Below, one piece after another: positions 53,406 through 63,060 of a DNA stretch of 64,000 nucleotides (positions within the stretch are counted from its first letter, which is position 1; every line of letters starts with the position of its first letter). A model generated the notes under the pieces. That model was not told where the DNA came from and did not search any database. It was given only the letters and a program-made list of their open reading frames with translations. This DNA is from Streptomyces sp. SW4 (GTDB lineage Bacteria; Actinomycetota; Actinomycetes; Streptomycetales; Streptomycetaceae): assembly GCA_003248315.1 (NCBI GenBank), contig QKWM01000001.1, forward strand, positions 186,001 through 250,000, read 5' to 3'. A program made the position numbers and the translations under genes.

Positions 53406-54041
53406 ATGCAGATCGCCGTCGTCCTCTACGACCGCTTCACCGCCCTGGACGCCGTGGGCCCGTACGAGACCCTCGGCCGCCTCCCGGACGCGGAGACCGT
53501 CTTCGTCGCCGAGCGCACCGGCCCCGTCCGCACCGACACCGGCGCCCTCGCCCTCGTGGCCGACCGGACCCTCGCCGACGTTCCGGCCCCGGACATCGTC
53601 GTGGTCCCCGGCGGCCCCGGCCAGAGCCCCCAGATGGAGAACGAGACCCTCCTGGACTGGCTGCGCACGGCGGACGCCGGCAGCACCTGGACGACCTCGG
53701 TGTGCACCGGCTCCCTGCTGCTGGCCGCCGCCGGGCTCCTCGACGGCCGCCGCGCCACCTCGCACTGGCTGGCCCTGGGCGAACTGAAGCGGTTCGGCGC
53801 CGAACCGACCGGCGAGCGGGTGGTCACCGACGGCAAGTACGTCACCGCCGCCGGGGTCTCCTCCGGCATCGACATGGGACTCACCCTGCTCGGCAGGATC
53901 GCCGGCGACGACCACGCCCGGGCCGTCCAGCTGCTGACCGAGTACGACCCCCGGCCGCCCTACGACGCCGGGTCGCCGGAGAAGGCGCCCGCGCACCTGG
54001 TCGAGGAGTTCCGGAGCCGGAGCCGCTTCGTCCTGACGTAG
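53406..54041 (+). CDS. DJ-1/PfpI family protein
   Basis: Intact 211-residue DJ-1/PfpI protein. The nucleophile Cys is in TSVCTGSLLLAAAGLL, with LYDRFTALDAVGPYETL at the N-terminus and VTAAGVSSGIDMGLTLLG. Relatives include isonitrile hydratases and putative glyoxalase-like enzymes; substrate unknown. The ATG follows GAAGGAG. It is probably regulated by the upstream GlxA-type protein. Confidence 0.88.
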   Translation: MQIAVVLYDRFTALDAVGPYETLGRLPDAETVFVAERTGPVRTDTGALALVADRTLADVPAPDIVVVPGGPGQSPQMENETLLDWLRTADAGSTWTTSVCTGSLLLAAAGLLDGRRATSHWLALGELKRFGAEPTGERVVTDGKYVTAAGVSSGIDMGLTLLGRIAGDDHARAVQLLTEYDPRPPYDAGSPEKAPAHLVEEFRSRSRFVLT

Positions 54042-54066
54042 CCCGCCCCCTGGCACGGCCCGACGC

Positions 54067-54822
54067 TCACCGCGGCGCCGGCACGCTCCACGTGAAGCGC
54101 GGCTGCCGGCGCTCCAGGAACGCGGCGACGCCCTCCGCGGTGTCGCCGCTGCCGCGTGCCTGGGCGGTCCAGTGGCCGTCCCGGTCGGTGCGCCCGTCGG
54201 CGAACTCCTTGGCCGCGGCCTGCGTGAGCTGCGAGCGGGACACCAGCACCCGGGTGAACTCGGCGACCCGCTCGTCCAGCCCGCCCGCCGGCAGCACCTC
54301 GTCGGCCAGCCCGGTGCGCAGCGCCCGCTGCGCGTCGATCAGCTCGCCGGAGAACAGCAGGTACTTCGCGGTGGCCGGCCCCACCAGCGACACCAGCCGC
54401 CGGGTGGCGGACGCCGGATAGACGACCCCCAGCTTCGCCGGCGTCACCCCGAACAGCGCGCCCTCCTCGGCGAACCGCAGGTCGCAGGCGGCCGCCAGCT
54501 GCGCGCCGCCGCCCACGCAGTGTCCGCGCACCGCCGCCAGCGTCGGCTTGGGGAACGCGGCCAGCGCCTCCTCGGCGGCCACGGCGAGCCGCTGCGCCTC
54601 CTCGGCGGACCCGCGCAGCGTCGCGATGTCGGCACCGGCGCAGAACGTGGCGCCCTCCCCGGTGAGCACCAGCGCCCGCACCGCCGGATCGGCGGCCAGC
54701 GCCTCGAGCAGCGGTGGCAGGGCACCCCACATCCCGGCCGTCATGGCGTTGCGCTTGGCCGGGTTGCGGATGACGACGGTGGCCACCGAATCGGTGACGC
54801 GGTGCAGCAGCTCGGGCTCCAT
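54067..54822 (-). CDS. Enoyl-CoA hydratase/isomerase
   Basis: Crotonase of 251 residues. The oxyanion-hole glycines are in GATFCAGADIATL and HCVGGGAQLAAACDL. VTPAKLGVVYPASATRRL replaces the usual catalytic Glu region (GIIPGAGGTQR type), with Tyr-Pro where a Glu or Gly is often found, so the reaction may differ from simple hydration. ATG 54822; the frame is intact. It converges with the DJ-1 gene. Confidence 0.85.
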   Translation of the reverse strand: MEPELLHRVTDSVATVVIRNPAKRNAMTAGMWGALPPLLEALAADPAVRALVLTGEGATFCAGADIATLRGSAEEAQRLAVAAEEALAAFPKPTLAAVRGHCVGGGAQLAAACDLRFAEEGALFGVTPAKLGVVYPASATRRLVSLVGPATAKYLLFSGELIDAQRALRTGLADEVLPAGGLDERVAEFTRVLVSRSQLTQAAAKEFADGRTDRDGHWTAQARGSGDTAEGVAAFLERRQPRFTWSVPAPR

Positions 54823-54946
54823 GCGCCGGATGCTAGCGGCCGCGCGGCTGAGGTGATCAAGAGCGGACGTCACCGAGGGGTTGAGAGGTGCGCCACAGCG
54901 GGCAAAGGGGACACATGGGGCCAGGTGCGATCCCAGGGAGGCGCTC

Positions 54947-55590
54947 ATGACCACGTCCGGCACGGCGCGCGGCGGGGCCGCGCAGCTCAACCGCGGCTTC
55001 GGCTGGCTCGCCGCCCTCGGCGTGCTCCTGGTGATCGCCGGTGCCGTCGGGCTCGTCTACACCGGTGTCGCCACGCTGACGTCGATGCTGCTCTTCGGCT
55101 GGCTGCTGCTGGTCGGCGGCGTGGTCGGGCTGCTGCACGCCGTCCAGTCGCGCGGCACCAGCTTCTTCTGGCTGGGCGTCATCGTCGCGGCGCTGAACCT
55201 CGCCGCCGGCGTGGTGATCATCAGCGAGCCGGACACGGCCGCCACCGCGCTGACCATGTTCGCGGCGCTGTTGTTCCTCACCGCCGGGCTGTTCCGGCTG
55301 GTCGGCAGCGTCGTCGTGCGCGGCCCCAGTTCGGCTGGACGCTGCTGCTCGGCGCCTTCGACCTGCTCCTCGGCATCCTGGTGCTGGCCTCCTGGCCGAG
55401 CAGCAGCCAGTACGTCATCGGCACGTTCTTCTCGCTGGCCCTGCTCTTCGACGGCCTGGGCCTGATCGCCACCGGCTTCGGCGGACGCCGGATCGTCGGC
55501 ATGGTCTCCGACCGGCTGACCGCGCAGGGCGAGCCCGGCCACGGGGACGCGACGGGCGCGGCGCCCGCCAAACCCGTACAACCCGACTAG
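54947..55590 (+). CDS. HdeD-family membrane protein (DUF308)
   Basis: About 214 residues with six hydrophobic segments arranged as repeated helix pairs (for example GWLAALGVLLVIAGAVGLVY, SMLLFGWLLLVGGVVGLLHA, LTMFAALLFLTAGLFRLVGS). The HdeD family is linked to acid resistance in enterobacteria; no role is known in Streptomyces. The ATG follows GGGAGG. One base is missing near 55327. Confidence 0.88.
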
Positions 55591-55765
55591 TTCCCCGAGT
55601 TCACGCAACCGGGACAGGAGCGGTCCCGCAACCGACCGATGCATACGCGTGCGGTCAGAACCGCTCGATAACCGCTGACTTGTGTTCAGGTCCGCGGAAC
55701 GGTGCGGCGCGTTACCAACACTCGGGGGTGTGGTGACGATCGAGCGCGAGGGTGGCGACCGGACG

Positions 55766-56300
55766 ATGGACGACGACGGGGGCAGGCCGGGTCCGCGCCC
55801 AGCGGGCGCCGAGGCGCCCCAGGGCACACCGGGCCCCCGGCAGCCGCTGCCGTACGAGAACCCCCCGCAGCCGCTGCCGTACGAGGGCGTGTGGCGGTTC
55901 ACCGCCCCGGCCGTCGACGCCTCGGTCCCGCAGGCGCGGCACGCCGTGCGGACCTGCTGGCACGCCAGGGCGTACCGGTCTCGGACGACGTGGCGCACGG
56001 ACTGCTGCTGATCGTCTCGGAGCTGGTCACCAACGCCGTCCGGCACGCGGCGGTGCTCTCGCCGCTGCTCGCCGTCGAGATCGCCGTGGGTCCCGAGTGG
56101 GTCCGGGTCTCCGTGGAGGACGACCACCCCTACCGGCCGACCGCCCTGGAGGCCGACCACGGGCAGACCGGCGGCCGCGGCCTGCTGCTGGTGCGCGAGA
56201 TCACCCGGGAGGCCGGCGGGTGTGCGACGTCGCGCACACGGCGAACGGCGGCAAGGTGATCTGGGCCGCCCTGCCGCTGAAGCACGCGCGTCTTCCGTAG
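55766..56300 (+). CDS. Anti-sigma-type ATP-binding protein (RsbW-like GHKL ATPase)
   Basis: About 178 residues. A Pro-rich N-terminal tail of 40 residues contains the doubled motif QPLPYE. The HATPase domain has the N box ELVTNAVRHA, then VSVEDDHPYRP and GRGLLLVREI. Streptomyces carries dozens of such anti-sigma kinase-like proteins. No anti-anti-sigma partner is adjacent. Two bases are missing, near 55955 and 56219. An upstream GTG at 55733 could extend the N-terminus. Confidence 0.85.
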
Positions 56301-56309
56301 CCCCTCGGG

Positions 56310-56902
56310 TCACCAGCCGGCGGACGGACCGGTCAGCTCCCTGATCGCGGGACGGGCCGCGTCCAGCACGGTCATGAACCACGCGGAGAAGGTGTCCGCG
56401 GCGTGCCGCCGGGCCAGCTCGTCCGGCGTCACCAGGGCCGTCCGGGCGACCTCCTCGGGGTCCGGCCGCACGGGTGCCTGGACCAGGCCCACGAACAGGT
56501 GGTTGTACTCCTGCTCCACCAGGCCGGAGGCCGGGTCGGGGTGGTTGTAGCGCACGGTGCCCGCCTCGGCGAGCAGCGACGGGGACACGCCCAGCTCCTC
56601 GTGGGTGCGCCGGGCCGCCGCGGCGAACGGCGCCTCGCCGGGGTAGGGGTGGCCGCAGCAGGTGTTGGACCACACGCCGGGGGAGTGGTACTTGCCGAGC
56701 GCCCGCTGCTGCAGGAGGAGCCGCCCCTGCTCGTCGAAGAGGAACACGGAGAAGGCGCGGTGCAGCTGCCCGGCGGCTGGTGCGCGGCGAGCTTCTCCGC
56801 GGTGCCGATCGTCGTGCCGTGCTCGTCGACCAGTTCCAGCAAAATCGCGTCTGCGGTGCCGTTCGACGAACTGTGCGTCGCGGTGGCAGGTGTGATCGGC
56901 AT
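56310..56902 (-). CDS. idi: Isopentenyl-diphosphate delta-isomerase
   Basis: Type I Idi (Nudix fold) of about 197 residues, interconverting IPP and DMAPP for isoprenoid synthesis. The active-site Cys and metal site are in WSNTCCGHPYPGE; the Nudix-like helix is AARRTHEELGV, and EYNHLFVG carries another catalytic Glu. ATG 56902 has AAGGA 6 bp upstream. One base is missing near 56773. It converges with the regulatory ATPase gene. Confidence 0.93.
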
Positions 56903-57189
56903 ACCCATCCTTCGCATCGGTCCTCGCGCCCCAAGTGTGCCGTACGAATCCGGCACTCCCGGCACTTCCCGGGCCGCCCGCATGTCCCGCACGCCGGGCG
57001 CGGGAGCCGCGGACGTCCCCGGCGGGGACCGGGCAGGGGCTCGATGGGTGATCGTGCCCGGCGCGGCCGCCCGGGAATCGTCCCGCCCCTGCCGCCGGCG
57101 GCCGGGAGCGCGGACACGACGGCGGACGGCTGCGTCCCCCGGCTCACTCCGCGCCCCGCGCGCCCCGCCACGCCCCCCGCCGGCCCCGT

Positions 57190-58121
57190 TCAGTGGCACA
57201 GCCGTGCCTCGTGCTCCGCGTGGCCGCCGGCTCCAGCTGGAAGGTGCAGTGCTCGACGTCGAAGTGGTCGCCCAGGCAGCCCTGCAGCTCGTGCAGCATC
57301 TTCTCGTGTCCTATGGCCGTCAGGACCTCGCTGCTGACCACGACGTGGGCCGACAGCACCGGCATGCCGGACGTGATCGTCCAGGCGTGCAGGTCGTGGA
57401 CGTCCTCCACACCGTCCAGGGCGAGTATGTGGGCCCGCACCTCGGCCATGTCGACGCCCTTGGGTGCCGCCTCCAGCAGCACGTCCAGGGTCTCCCGGAG
57501 CAGCCGCACGGTCCGCGGCACGATCATCAGGCCGATGACGAGCGAGGCGATCGGGTCGGCCGCCTGCCAGCCCGTGGCCAGGATCACCACCGCCGACACG
57601 ATCACCGCGACCGAGCCCAGCGCGTCCGCCGCCACCTCCAGGAACGCGCCGCGCACGTTGAGGCTCTCCTGCTGGCCCCGCATCAGCAGGGCCAGCGACA
57701 CCGAGTTCGCCGCCAGGCCGATGGCGCCGAAGACGATGGTCAGCCCGCCCTCGGTGCCCGCCGGTGTGATGAACCGCTCGATCGCCTCGTACAGCACGTA
57801 GCCGCCCACCCGAGCAGCAGCAGTGAGTTGGCGAGCGCGGCGAGGATCTCGGCGCGGGCGTAGCCGAAGGTCCGCCGGTCGCTCGGCGGGCGCCCGGAGA
57901 AGTGGATGGCCAGCAGGGCCATGCCCAGGCCCACCGCGTCCGTCGCCATGTGGGCGGCGTCGGCGACCAGGGCCAGCGAGTCGGCGAGCACCCCGCCGAC
58001 GATCTCGACGACCATCACGGTGAGCGTGATCCCAGCGCCACCCGCAGCCGCCCGCGGTACGCGGCCGTCGCCGTGCCGGCGGGCGGCCGTGCGTGTGCCC
58101 GTGGTCGTGCCCAGCCCCCAT
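57190..58121 (-). CDS. Cation diffusion facilitator (CDF) metal exporter
   Basis: About 311 residues. The N-terminus is His-rich (GAGHDHGHTHG). Six helices follow; transmembrane zinc sites are in LVADAAHMATDAVGLG and EVAADALGSVAVIVS, and the cytoplasmic domain contains DLHAWTITSG. It exports Zn(II) or a similar ion in exchange for protons. Four bases are missing, near 58084, 58032, 57810 and 57219; the last repair gives a C-terminus ending EHEARLCH with stop at 57190. Confidence 0.9.
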
Positions 58122-58587
58122 GAAAGCCGCCTCCCAGCGCTCCGTCGACATCGGTGCCGACCACAGTCAACTACGGGTGGGGGTATCCGGCAACGCGGCA
58201 CTGAACACCGTTGTCATCTGCTCTGACCTGCGGAAACGTTGTGCAGGTCACGGGCTCGAAGCGGCTGGGACGCGACTGTGGCAGGGTGGTGCGGCAGCCC
58301 CGGCCGCAGGGGCCGGCCACCCGTCCGGACCCACCCGCGGGGCCCGGCCCGGCATCCCCTATGTCCGTTCTGCGGTGGCGGTTTGTCGGCCGGCCGCCGC
58401 ATCCCCGATGATGATCGCGGCAAAGGCGTGTCCACGCCGTGTCGACCGACGGTGAAACGGGCGATGAACGCGGCGTTCTGTTCATCCGATAGCCTCTGCC
58501 GACATGCCGCCCGGGTGCCGCAGGCGCGGGCGCCCCACCATGCACAGGCCCGGCCCGAGCCGCCGGCACCCAGGGAGTGACTTCGCG
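58122..58587. other. Intergenic region, divergent promoters
   Basis: A 466-bp gap between the CDF gene and the CDP-alcohol cluster. It should contain promoters for both. No convincing gene, repeat or RNA was seen. Confidence 0.5.
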
Positions 58588-60501
58588 TTGCCGACCGCCA
58601 TCCTGACCGGCCAGCCGGTCCCGGTTCGTCGATCGAGGGCGATCTGCGGTCCCTCGGTTTCGACGTGCGCCTCGCCTCCGACGCCGCCGAGGCCGAGACG
58701 GAGCTGGCCCGGGTGCCGGACGCGGAGCGCGTCGCCGTGGTCGACGCCCGGTTCGTCGGCCATCTGCACGCGCTGCGCCTCGGCCTCACCGACCCGCGCT
58801 TCCCGCTCGCCGCCGTGCCCGGCGCGGTGACGGCCCAGCCGGCCGGCCGCCAGGCGCTGGCCCGCGCGATGGCCCGCGAAAACTCCGCCCTGCCCCGCGA
58901 CGACGCCGCTCCCCTCCGCGGGACCGCGCGCCCTCCAGGCGGACGGCGGCGGCTTCCCCGCGACAGCGGCGGGCTCCGAGGGGCCGGCGGCTCCGGGGGA
59001 CTGCGGCGGCACCGTCCTGGCCACCGGCCTCGCCGACCGCATCGCTACGGCCCTGGACGCCGACGGCGCCGACGTGCACCGCCCGAGCTGGGCAGCCTCG
59101 TCGCCACGGTCCCGGCCGACCCGCAGGCCCGCAACGAGGCCCGGCAGGCCGTCGCCGCCGTCGACGACGAGGCCGTGCGCCTGAAGACGGCCGTGAAGTC
59201 CCGCGACGGCTTCTTCACCACCTTCTTCGTCAGCCCGTACTCGCGCTACATCGCCCGCTGGTGCGCCCGGCGCGGCCTGACCCCAACCAGGTCACCACCG
59301 CCTCGCTGATCACCGCGCTCATAGCGGCGGGCTGCGCGGCCACCGGCACCCGCGGCGGTTTCGTCGCCGCCGGACTGCTGCTGATCGTCTCCTTCGTGCT
59401 GGACTGCACCGACGGCCAGCTCGCCCGCTACTCCCTGCGGTACTCCACGCTCGGCGCGTGGCTCGACGCCACCTTCGACCGGGCCAAGGAGTACGCGTAC
59501 TACGCCGGACTCGCCCTCGGCGCCGCCCGCGGCGGCGACGACGTGTGGGCGCTCGCGCTCGGCGCGATGATCCTCCAGACCTGCCGGCACGTGGTCGACT
59601 TCTCCTTCAACGAGGCCAACCACGACGCCACCGCCAACACCAGCCCCACCGCCGCCCTCTCCGACAGGCTCGACAGCGTCGGCTGGACGGTCTGGCTGCG
59701 CCGCATGATCGTCCTGCCCATCGGCGAACGCTGGGCGATGATCGCCGTCCTGACCGCGGTCACCACGCCCCGCATCACCTTCTACGCCCTGCTGATCGGC
59801 TGCGCCTTCGCTGCGACGTACACCACGGCCGGCCGCGTCCTGCGGTCCGTCACCCGCAAGGCCCGGCGCACCGACCGCGCCGCGCGGGCCCTCGCCGACC
59901 TCGCCGACTCCGGCCCGGCGGCCGAGGCGCTCTCGGCGCTCCTGCGCCGGCTGCCCGCCCGGGGCCCGCTCGGCTCGCGGGCGCTCCTCGCGCTGCCCGG
60001 CGCCGTGCTGCTGCTCGCCGCCGCGGGCCTGTCGCCCTACGGCAGCGCCCTGCCGGTCGCGATGGCCGCGCTCTACGTCGTCACCTCGGCCGCGGCCGTC
60101 GCCCAGCCCCTCAAGGGCGCCCTGGACTGGCTGGTCCCGCCGATCCTGCGGGCCGCCGAGTACGGCACCGTGCTGCTGCTCGCGGCCAAGGCGGAGGTGA
60201 ACGGAGCCCTTCCGGCGGCTTTCGGGCTGGTGGCGGCGGTCGCCTACCATCACTACGACACGGTCTACCGCATCCGCGGCAACGCGGGCGCGCCCCCGCA
60301 CTGGCTGGTGCGGGCGACCGGGGGCACGAGGGCCGCGCGCTGGCGGTCGCCGTGCTGGCCGCGCTGCTCACCGGCGCACAGTTCACGATCGCGCTCACGG
60401 TCCTCGCCGTGGCCGTGGCTCTGGTGGTGCTCGCCGAGAGCATCCGCTTCTGGGCGTCCGCAGGGGCGCCCGCCGTACACGACGAAGGAGAACCCGCATG
60501 A
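58588..60501 (+). CDS. DUF5941-type CDP-alcohol phosphatidyltransferase
   Basis: Membrane protein of about 639 residues. An N-terminal domain of about 200 residues (GDLRSLGFDVRLASDAAEAE, FPLAAVPGAVTAQPAGRQAL) precedes a CDP-alcohol phosphotransferase domain with a complete signature: DCTDGQLAR, then GAWLDATFD, giving all four Asp residues. Many hydrophobic helices follow. The start is the TTG at 58588. Six bases are missing (near 58625, two near 58915, 59085, 59283 and 60329). The stop overlaps the next start (ATGA). It transfers a phospho-alcohol from a CDP donor; both partners are unknown. Confidence 0.85.
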
Positions 60502-61250
60502 TCGGCCTCGTGCTGGCGGCCGGCGCCGGACGCCGTCTGCGCCCCTACACCGACACCCTGCCCAAGGCGCTGGTGCCGGTCGGGCCCGAGGGCGCCGAGG
60601 ACAGCCTCACCGTCCTCGACCTGACCCTCGGCAACTTCGCCGAGGTGGGGCTGACCGAGGTGGCGGTCATCGTCGGCTACCGCAAGGAGGCCGTGTACGA
60701 GCGCAAGGCGGTGCTGGAGGCGAAGTACGGGCTGAAGCTCACCCTCATCGACAACGACAAGGCCGAGGAGTGGAACAACGCCTACTCCCTGTGGTGCGGC
60801 CGGGACGCGCTGAAGGACGGCGTGATCCTCGCCAACGGCGACACCGTGCACCCGGTCTCGGTCGAGAAGACGCTGCTCGCGGCCCGCGGCGACGGGAAGA
60901 GGATCATCCTGGCGCTGGACACGGTCAAGCAGCTCGCCGACGAGGAGATGAAGGTCGTCGTCGACCCGGAGAAGGGCGTCCGGAGGATCACGAAGCTGAT
61001 GGACCCGGCGGAGGCGACCGGCGAGTACATCGGCGTGACCCTGATCGAGGGCGAGGCCGCCGCCGAGCTGGCCGACGCGCTGAAGGCGACCTTCGAGCGC
61101 GACCCGCAGCTGTACTACGAGGACGGCTACCAGGAGCTGGTCGACCGCGGCTTCAAGGTCGACGTGGCCCCGATCGGCGACGTCAAGTGGGTCGAGATCG
61201 ACAACCACGACGACCTCGCCAAGGGGCGGGAGATCGCATGCCTGTACTGA
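60498..61250 (+). CDS. Sugar-phosphate-type nucleotidyltransferase
   Basis: Intact 250-residue nucleotidyltransferase. The N-terminal signature GLVLAAGAGRRLRPYTDTLP includes the phosphate-binding loop, with KAL of the family lysine; ILANGDTVHPVS has the metal-binding Asp. By analogy with CTP:inositol-1-phosphate or CTP:glycerol-phosphate enzymes it could make the CDP-alcohol used by its neighbours, but nucleotide and alcohol are not readable from sequence. It is coupled at both ends by overlaps. Confidence 0.88.
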   Translation: MIGLVLAAGAGRRLRPYTDTLPKALVPVGPEGAEDSLTVLDLTLGNFAEVGLTEVAVIVGYRKEAVYERKAVLEAKYGLKLTLIDNDKAEEWNNAYSLWCGRDALKDGVILANGDTVHPVSVEKTLLAARGDGKRIILALDTVKQLADEEMKVVVDPEKGVRRITKLMDPAEATGEYIGVTLIEGEAAAELADALKATFERDPQLYYEDGYQELVDRGFKVDVAPIGDVKWVEIDNHDDLAKGREIACLY

Positions 61251-62299
61251 CCAGGCTCATCCCCACCCCCGTCGTCGTCGACATCCGCCCCGGCGCCCTC
61301 GACGACCTCGGCTGCGTCCTCGCCGACGAGCGCGTCTCGCACTCCGGCCGGCTCGCCGTCGCGGTCAGCGGCGGCTCCGGCGCCCGGCTGCGCGAGCGGG
61401 TGGCCCCCTCGCTGCCCGGCGCCACCTGGTACGAGGTGGGCGGCGGCACCCTGGACGACGCCGTCCGGCTCGCCGGCGAGATGAAGAGCGGCCACTACGA
61501 CGCGGTCGTCGGACTCGGCGGCGGCAAGATCATCGACTGCGCCAAGTTCGCGGCGGCGCGGGTCGGCCTGCCGCTGGTCGCCGTGCCCACCAACCTGGCG
61601 CACGACGGCCTGTGCTCCCCGGTCGCCACCCTCGACAACGACGCGGGCCGCGGCTCGTACGGCGTGCCGAACCCGATCGCCGTCGTCATCGACCTCGACG
61701 TCATCCGCGACGCCCCGGTGCGGTTCGTCCGGGCCGGGATCGGCGACGCCGTCTCCAACGTCTCCGCGGTCGCGGACTGGGAGCTGGCCAACCGCGTCAC
61801 CGGCGAGAAGATCGACGGCCTGGCCGCCGCGATGGCCCGGCAGGCCGGCGAGGCCGTGCTGCGCCACCCGGGCGGCATCGGCGACAACGACTTCCTCCAG
61901 GTGCTCGCCGAGTCCCTGGTCCTCAGCGGCATCGCCATGTCCGTCTCGGGCGACTCCCGGCCCTCCTCGGGGGCCTGCCACGAGATCAACCACGCCTTCG
62001 ACCTGCTGTTCCCGCAGCGGGCGGCCGCCCACGGCGAGCAGTGCGGACTGGGCGCGTGCTTCGCGATGTACCTGCGCGGGGCCCACGAGGAGTCGGCGTA
62101 CATGGCCACGGTGCTGCGACGGCACGGGCTGCCGGTGCTGCCGGAGGAGATCGGCTTCACGCCGCAGGAGTTCGTCCGCGCCGTGGAGTTCGCCCCGGAG
62201 ACCCGGCCCGGCCGCTACACGATCCTCGAGCACCTCGACCTGAAGACCGAACAGATCAAGGACATCTACGCCGACTATGTCAAGGCCATCGGTAGCTGA
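61238..62299 (+). CDS. Glycerol-1-phosphate dehydrogenase-like (EgsA/AraM) protein
   Basis: Intact 353-residue member of the iron-containing alcohol dehydrogenase/dehydroquinate synthase fold. The NAD site is VVGLGGGKIIDCAKF; PTNLAHDGLCSPVA and SSGACHEINHAFDLLFP with AAAHGEQCGLG supply the metal-binding Asp/His pattern of sn-glycerol-1-phosphate dehydrogenases. It would reduce dihydroxyacetone phosphate or a similar keto-phosphate to the alcohol phosphate consumed by the nucleotidyltransferase. It overlaps both neighbours. Confidence 0.85.
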   Translation: MPVLTRLIPTPVVVDIRPGALDDLGCVLADERVSHSGRLAVAVSGGSGARLRERVAPSLPGATWYEVGGGTLDDAVRLAGEMKSGHYDAVVGLGGGKIIDCAKFAAARVGLPLVAVPTNLAHDGLCSPVATLDNDAGRGSYGVPNPIAVVIDLDVIRDAPVRFVRAGIGDAVSNVSAVADWELANRVTGEKIDGLAAAMARQAGEAVLRHPGGIGDNDFLQVLAESLVLSGIAMSVSGDSRPSSGACHEINHAFDLLFPQRAAAHGEQCGLGACFAMYLRGAHEESAYMATVLRRHGLPVLPEEIGFTPQEFVRAVEFAPETRPGRYTILEHLDLKTEQIKDIYADYVKAIGS

Positions 62300-63055
62300 A
62301 CTACGTCCGGTCGTGCACCCCGCCGGGGTCAAGGACCGGCGCAGCGGTGAGCACTGGGCGGGACGCCTCTACATGCGCGAGGTGTCCCTGCGCGTCGACC
62401 GCTACCTGGTGAACACCAGGATCACGCCCAACCAGCTCACGTACCTGATGACCGTCTGCGGCGTCCTCGCGGCCCGGCCCTGCTGGTGCCGGGGATCTGG
62501 GGCGCGGTGCTCGGCGTGGTCGCGGTCCAGCTGTACCTGCTGCTGGACTGCGTCGACGGCGAGATCGCCCGCTGGAAGAAGCAGTACTCCCTCGGCGGCG
62601 TCTACCTCGACCGGGTCGGCGCCTACCTCACCGACGCCGCCGTCCTGGTCGGCCTCGGGCTGCGCGCCGCCGACCTGTGGGGCACCGGCCGCATCGACTG
62701 GCTGTGGGCCTTCCTCGGCACCCTGGCCGCCCTCGGCGCCATCCTGATCAAGGCCGAGACCGACCTGGTCGGCGTCGCCCGCCACCAGGCCGGGATGCCG
62801 CCGGTGCAGGAGGCCGCCGCCGAGCCGCGCTCCTCCGGCATGGCGCTGGCCCGCAGGGCCGCCGCCGCGCTGAAGTTCCACCGCCTGATCCTCGGCATCG
62901 AGGCCTCCCTGCTCATCCTGGTCCTCGCCGTCGCCGACACGCTCCACGGCGACCTGTTCTTCACCCGGCTCGGCACCGCCGTGCTCGCCGGCATCGCGCT
63001 GCTCCAGACGCTGCTGCACCTGGTGTCCGTCCTCGCCTCCAGCAGGCTGCGGTGA
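62277..63055 (+). CDS. CDP-alcohol phosphatidyltransferase, variant active site
   Basis: Membrane protein of about 259 residues. The signature DCVDGEIAR is present, but the second half reads GGVYLDRVGA, so the fourth Asp of the DxxDGxxAR...GxxxDxxxD motif, normally the catalytic base, is Ala. A hydrophobic N-terminal half and two C-terminal helices frame it. ATG 62277 overlaps the upstream gene by 23 bp. One base is missing near 62473. It may use another Asp (YLTD, 8 residues on) or have altered chemistry. Confidence 0.85.
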
Positions 63056-63060
63056 GCGCC

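Noticed and set aside
58122..58587. Small genes in the gap before the CDP-alcohol cluster
   Set aside because: Open frames there are Arg/Pro/Gly-rich on several frames at once, with no ribosome site or recognisable motif.
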